Shown: piece after piece, positions 59,920-64,000 of the stretch
Position numbering within the stretch: the stretch's first letter is position 1
How the letters are laid out: the number at the start of each line of letters is the position of its first letter
Origin: Hesseltinella vesiculosa
Lineage: Eukaryota > Mucoromycota > Mucoromycetes > Mucorales > Cunninghamellaceae
Direction: 5' to 3'
DNA: 64,000 nucleotides
Assembly: GCA_002104935.1 (NCBI GenBank)
Contig: MCGT01000029.1
Location: 274,058-338,057 of the forward strand
Program-made: the position numbers and the translations under genes
Notes under the pieces: model-generated
Told to the model about the DNA's origin: nothing
Seen by the model: only the letters and a program-made list of their open reading frames with translations
The model's database searches: none

Positions 59920-62900
59920 TTAAGTGGGGGTTGGTTGGTTCGGTTGCGCGTCTGGTAGCGAGGTTGTGGAAGGGTCGGCCTGATCTTGGTCTTGGGGGGT
60001 GAAAACAAGAGGCTTCACACCAAGAGCAGCAAAATGGGAGAGCGCATGGATGTTTCGGGAGGCGTTGCAATCTCGTTGCCACACAGTGCTACATGTTTCG
60101 CAACATTGCACTGCATGCAACTTTGATTCGCCACCATCCACCGTCACGTTGGTCAAAGTCTTCTGCCCACATTTGCTGCAAACTTTGGACGAAAAGGCTT
60201 CGTCTGCATCGACCACCAAAATGGGGAATTGCCGCTGGGCCAATCGAACCACTTTCTTGAAGCGATTTGCAAGACCAAGTGGCTTTTTGTTGAAGCGTCG
60301 CCTGCCAAATCTTCCATCACCAATGCACAGAAGGGGTATCTGGGTGGATGGTTGGAAAGGCAGGGGACGCCACTTTCCATTTCTTGTCTCGCTGAATAAA
60401 AAAGAAGTCAGTTTTTTTTTTGTTAGTTTTGATTTTGACATTACCTTGGCTGAGGAGGGGAGGGATGGGCATGCTGACGCCGACGGCTCTTAAAACTGCC
60501 ATCTTCATTTAGCCGGCTCATGTATGTGTCGTGGCTGTTACAGTTGGAGGCATGGGATCCGTACTTGCGACCACCGTCGACAAATATCTTGACCAGTTCG
60601 TGGTTAACGAGCTGCGCGCCCCTGTAGTTCAAGAAGCGGAGCTGCTGAATGTCTTGGCCATAAAATAAGAGCAAGCGATCCAAATGGTGTAGCTTTTCAG
60701 TGATGTAGGCAGTGATGTTTTGGCGCACTGTTGTTTTTGGCGATCCAACGGACGACTCAATTTCAGTGATGCCGTGCTGCTGCTTCCAGGCTTTGATATT
60801 TGCGACGGTTTTTCGATAGCCAGCTTTGACATAATATTCAGACTGGAAAAGCGGCGGATCTGATGCCTTGGGTTCGGCGGTGTGGCTAGCAATGGTTCAT
60901 CTGGAAGGTCTGCTGGGGAGAGGTAAGCACGGGGATCGGAGGAGTTTGATGCTACAAAGATGTCGGTGACGCCAGGATCTATACCCCAAACTTCCATCTG
61001 CTGCATGGCCACAGGGCTAATGTCGGTCAGTCGAAGAGGTTGGCCGCTTGATGCACCAGACATCTTTTTGAATGGAACGCAAACGAAATAGCCATCAGTG
61101 TACAGCTGATTGAGGAAGATTCCGCGACTAGAAAATGAAAAGTGAGATATCTTTTTCCGGCAATGCTCTCACCTATTTTTTTTTTATCTCTTTGTTTCCC
61201 ACTTACCCACTATGGACCCTTTTCAAGTTCAGGATCTTGAAATTGTCATGCATTTGCCCAGCAACTGGGCGAATCGCTTGAGGTACGGCGTAGTGTTCTA
61301 AACCGAAATGGCGCATGATTTCACCAAGAGAATCGTGGGAGACTTGAATGAATTTTCGGGTGAGAGACGGTGTGGGAAGGACCGAGAAAAGACGCACTTT
61401 TGGTGACACAAGGTATGCTTCGGATGAGAATGTGCCAGCAGCAAGAACTCGTTGCGTTTCGGCCACAAGCGTGGTCACTTGTTGGCGGGATTGCTGAGAA
61501 AAGACACGAGGCAGTCGTTCAATGTCCACTGGAGTGTTGTTGTTGATGGATTTGGATATACCACGGACGAGCTTTGACCGCTGGTGATGGTTCAGATAAC
61601 TCCAGTCATGCATTCCAGAGAGCTGGTGATGTGTCCAATTCCAATGAACGGAGGTTTGTGGCGCCGGTGCGGTGTGTTGATCTTCATTTAGGCGCTCCAA
61701 GCTGCACAAGACATCAAATAGAATCTTGATAAACAGGTGCGGATACCGGGTGATCGTTGTCGTTGTGATAGACACAGATGGAGGAGCCTGGCTACGAATA
61801 GCGTTGTCAGTTGAGAGAGATGGATCAGCTAGCGGAGGCAAGGTAGAAGGGCCAGTAGCAACATCAAGGCGCGAGATGCCAAGGGTTGAGATAGTGTCGA
61901 TGGACATGGCTGTGGCTGTGCTGACCGAGAGGTTGTCATCCTCTTCTTGGTTGTCCTCGTCGTCTTGGTTGTCCTCATCCGCGTCTTGCTGTGGCAAGGG
62001 TCCTTCTTGTTCAATACGAATGGCGAGTTGTGTCCATCTGTCCCAAGTCTCGTCTATCAATTCGTTCAAAGCAGTGTCGACCTTGGCATCCACCATAGCA
62101 TGGTCAATAGAATCTTCAACATTGATCGTCGGCCAAACTGGTTCAAAGTCTTGGTTTTGTGCACACGTGTCAAACACGAAATCCGCAAGGGCTCCAACTT
62201 GAAAGCGATTAAGTTCCTATTGAAAAAAAAAAAAAGGGTGAGCTGTTAATGATGGAGGTTTTTTGGAGTTACTTACTGGAATAGAACGAGCAAGGCGAGC
62301 TTGCAAATAACCAATGTAGGCTTGGTCGAAACCCTCGACCACATGATTCACCATGCTGGAGGCGTACGTGCGGGCCGTGGAAGTTAAAATCTTGGAAAAG
62401 CCAATAGGGCGTTTCCCTCGCACAGTAGACGGGACCAGTGGACAGTGGACATTAGGATGCTGAATCAGAAATGTGGCAAACGCTTCTTCAATGTGTTGAC
62501 GGACCTCTTCAGTAAAGAGTGAGTTATTCGACCAAGATCGGCCAATGACAAGCTGAAACACACCGATAGTCCAGGAACACTAGAGGGATATCCAGGCCAT
62601 TGGTGAGGCGGGAGTTGAAGTAATCCAGGATAAACAGGTGACTGCAAATCAACACACGACGATTAAAATCAACAACTGCTTGAAGGCCATCCATAAAAAT
62701 TTCTTTCTCGGCATTGCGTAGCGATTTCAATAATGGGTACAGTCCATGCTTGATCGTGAGTGTCTTGGTCTTCTTTCCACCAAGCAATTGGTTCCCTTGT
62801 GCACGTTGAGAGGGTATGCGGTAGGGACATAGGCGACTTGATGATCTTGAATGGGTCAACGACGATTCTATGTTTCCATTCTTTATGCAAGTTGGGCAGG

Positions 62901-63217
62901 GACGTCGAGATCGTCGCTGTCGATCGATGGCAAGGCTACGCTCATCTCTGCCGGTACGCTTTGCTGCTTTTTCATCAGCATTCTGTCTTCTTTTTGTTAC
63001 ATTCCTTGTTTTGTTTCGTCTTTGTCGCTTGACAGGGCCTGATGAGAAAAGCGATTAGATAACGGCGCTATCGAAAAGACAATTCATATGTATCATGCTT
63101 GGTCATACGTGACGTAGAAGGGCCAGCTTCTTCTTCAATTGGCACTAACTGAGTTCTATCCGACTCCACCTCGGGCGTATTTTGTCTTCTTTTTCTACCC
63201 TGCTTGGTACGGGCCAT
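59920..63217 (-). CDS. Fanzor/TnpB-like RuvC nuclease with zinc knuckle, frame breaks
   Basis: Exons read as complement of 63109..63217, 62277..63038, 61207..62216, 60445..61127 and 59920..60391, about 1000 codons. The C-terminal part has the TnpB/Fanzor order: RuvC-I GIDPGVTDIF (Asp), EYYVKAGYRKT, a basic linker, LVVDADEAFSSKVCSKCGQ with a Glu of the rearranged-site type, a CxxC...CxxC zinc ribbon (CSKC...CETC) and RuvC-III QRDCNASRNI. At the usual RuvC-II place stands IGDGRFG, without Glu. The N-terminus is highly basic with a CCHC knuckle (Cys84, Cys87, His99, Cys107), followed by a helical region and an acidic Asp/Glu/Gln linker. Fanzors are eukaryotic RNA-guided nucleases tied to transposons. 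Two breaks need an indel or odd introns: near 62557-62655 and 60843-60955. So it may be inactive. Confidence 0.8.
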
Positions 63218-64000
63218 TTTTCGTGATGAAGGAAAACAAGAAGAAAGAAACAAAAAAAAAAGGTGAAACGCGAGTTGTATTTTCACTCCGCCATTTCCCC
63301 ACTCTCCAACTGCGTCCCATTCTTCCTTTCCATTTTAGTCTATTTTTGATTCGTTGAATATTAGTAAATTGACCTAAGAGCATTTTCTTTTACTATTTAA
63401 AACTTATATATCCTGTATTTGGGCAATAATCGTTGCGATTCGTTGCAGGGAACACAAACTCATAAAGCAGTAGGCCTGAGCTTTCGATATGCCTGAGATT
63501 TTTTATAATTTATGCTTACATTGCATGTCGACAATCCCTAGCCCATCACTTCCATGCCTGAGAGGTGTGTACCATTATTACCCTCCATGTGCAAAATTTG
63601 ATGTGAATCGATTTTTGACGAATTTGAAGTTGTTATTTGATCAGTTCGCCTGGGAGTCATCTGAAAAAATGGCATTTTTTAGCTGAAGTTTGAGACACAT
63701 CAAAACTAACCTGCTAAATATTAGCTAGGAGATCTCTACCAATCGATCTATTTTTTTTAGTATCATCACCACTCAACACGCTATTTACCCATGCGTAGTT
63801 TTACGTCAATCCATTGATCTTGAAAAAAAGTCAGTCAGAATTTTCACATTCCGATATCTGCTCGAATCTCTGTGATCAGACTAGCTGAATCATAGCTATC
63901 GTGTACGTTTGTATTAAGTAATGGTCTTGGTTAAAACCACTAATGATTCAAACATTGTGATCCAAGACTATCTTGGGAGCACGAATAGGAAAAAAACGCC
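63218..64000. other. Promoter side of the Fanzor-like gene and window end
   Basis: A 783-bp stretch of AT-rich sequence with no supported gene. An A10 run (63251-63260) and pyrimidine-rich pieces precede the Fanzor-like start on the minus strand. The last 500 bp has low GC, with stops in all frames. No element end or terminal inverted repeat was found by eye. Confidence 0.45.

Overview
This window is nuclear DNA of a filamentous fungus, most likely an early-diverging Mucoromycota species (inference). Genes are dense, mostly 80-500 bp apart, and split by many short introns of about 45-115 nt with T-rich acceptors and GTAAGT-like donors. The flanks are full of poly-A and poly-T runs. The gene set (Snf12/SMARCD, Tipin/Csm3, Yip1, Rvs161, Atg3, CHMP1, UBL3-like, AAMP/Sqt1, Fcf2, C9orf78/Tls1) is eukaryotic and fungal in character. 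I rebuilt exon structures by hand from splice sites and phase. Each join given below closes in frame except where stated.

Left part (1-20 kb): a SAM methyltransferase (+); an 8-exon glycogen debranching enzyme (-), divergent from an SLC10A7/Rch1-like carrier (+); an OTU deubiquitinase (+); about 2.4 kb without genes, holding an old dispersed repeat; then a minus-strand run of an AAMP/Sqt1 WD40 protein, GAPDH and Fcf2.

Middle (20-42 kb): two unknown proteins of apparently related layout (20.5-22.5 and 29.7-31.8 kb) lie in repeat-rich DNA with direct duplications, a degenerate Tc1/IS630-type transposase fragment and a truncated copy of one exon. Between and after them are a lactonase, SMARCD/Snf12, Yip1, a C9orf78/Tls1 protein, Rvs161, a Zn2Cys6 transcription factor, Csm3/Tipin and a PX-PB1 protein.

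Right part (42-64 kb): a response regulator, Atg3, phosphoglucomutase, a Pumilio/PUF protein, a large secreted precursor full of dibasic (Kex2-type) sites, a 67-residue ORF, a prenylated ubiquitin-like protein, a SET-domain protein, CHMP1/Did2, and finally a Fanzor/TnpB-like RuvC nuclease gene with an N-terminal zinc knuckle and two breaks in its reading frame.

Most genes are housekeeping and unlinked in function, although debranching enzyme, phosphoglucomutase, GAPDH and a lactonase-fold protein all belong to or border central carbon metabolism. The three most interesting items are the Fanzor-like gene, the Kex2-type repeat precursor (a candidate source of secreted peptides), and an intron that appears to have been born from a 54-bp tandem duplication of exon sequence.
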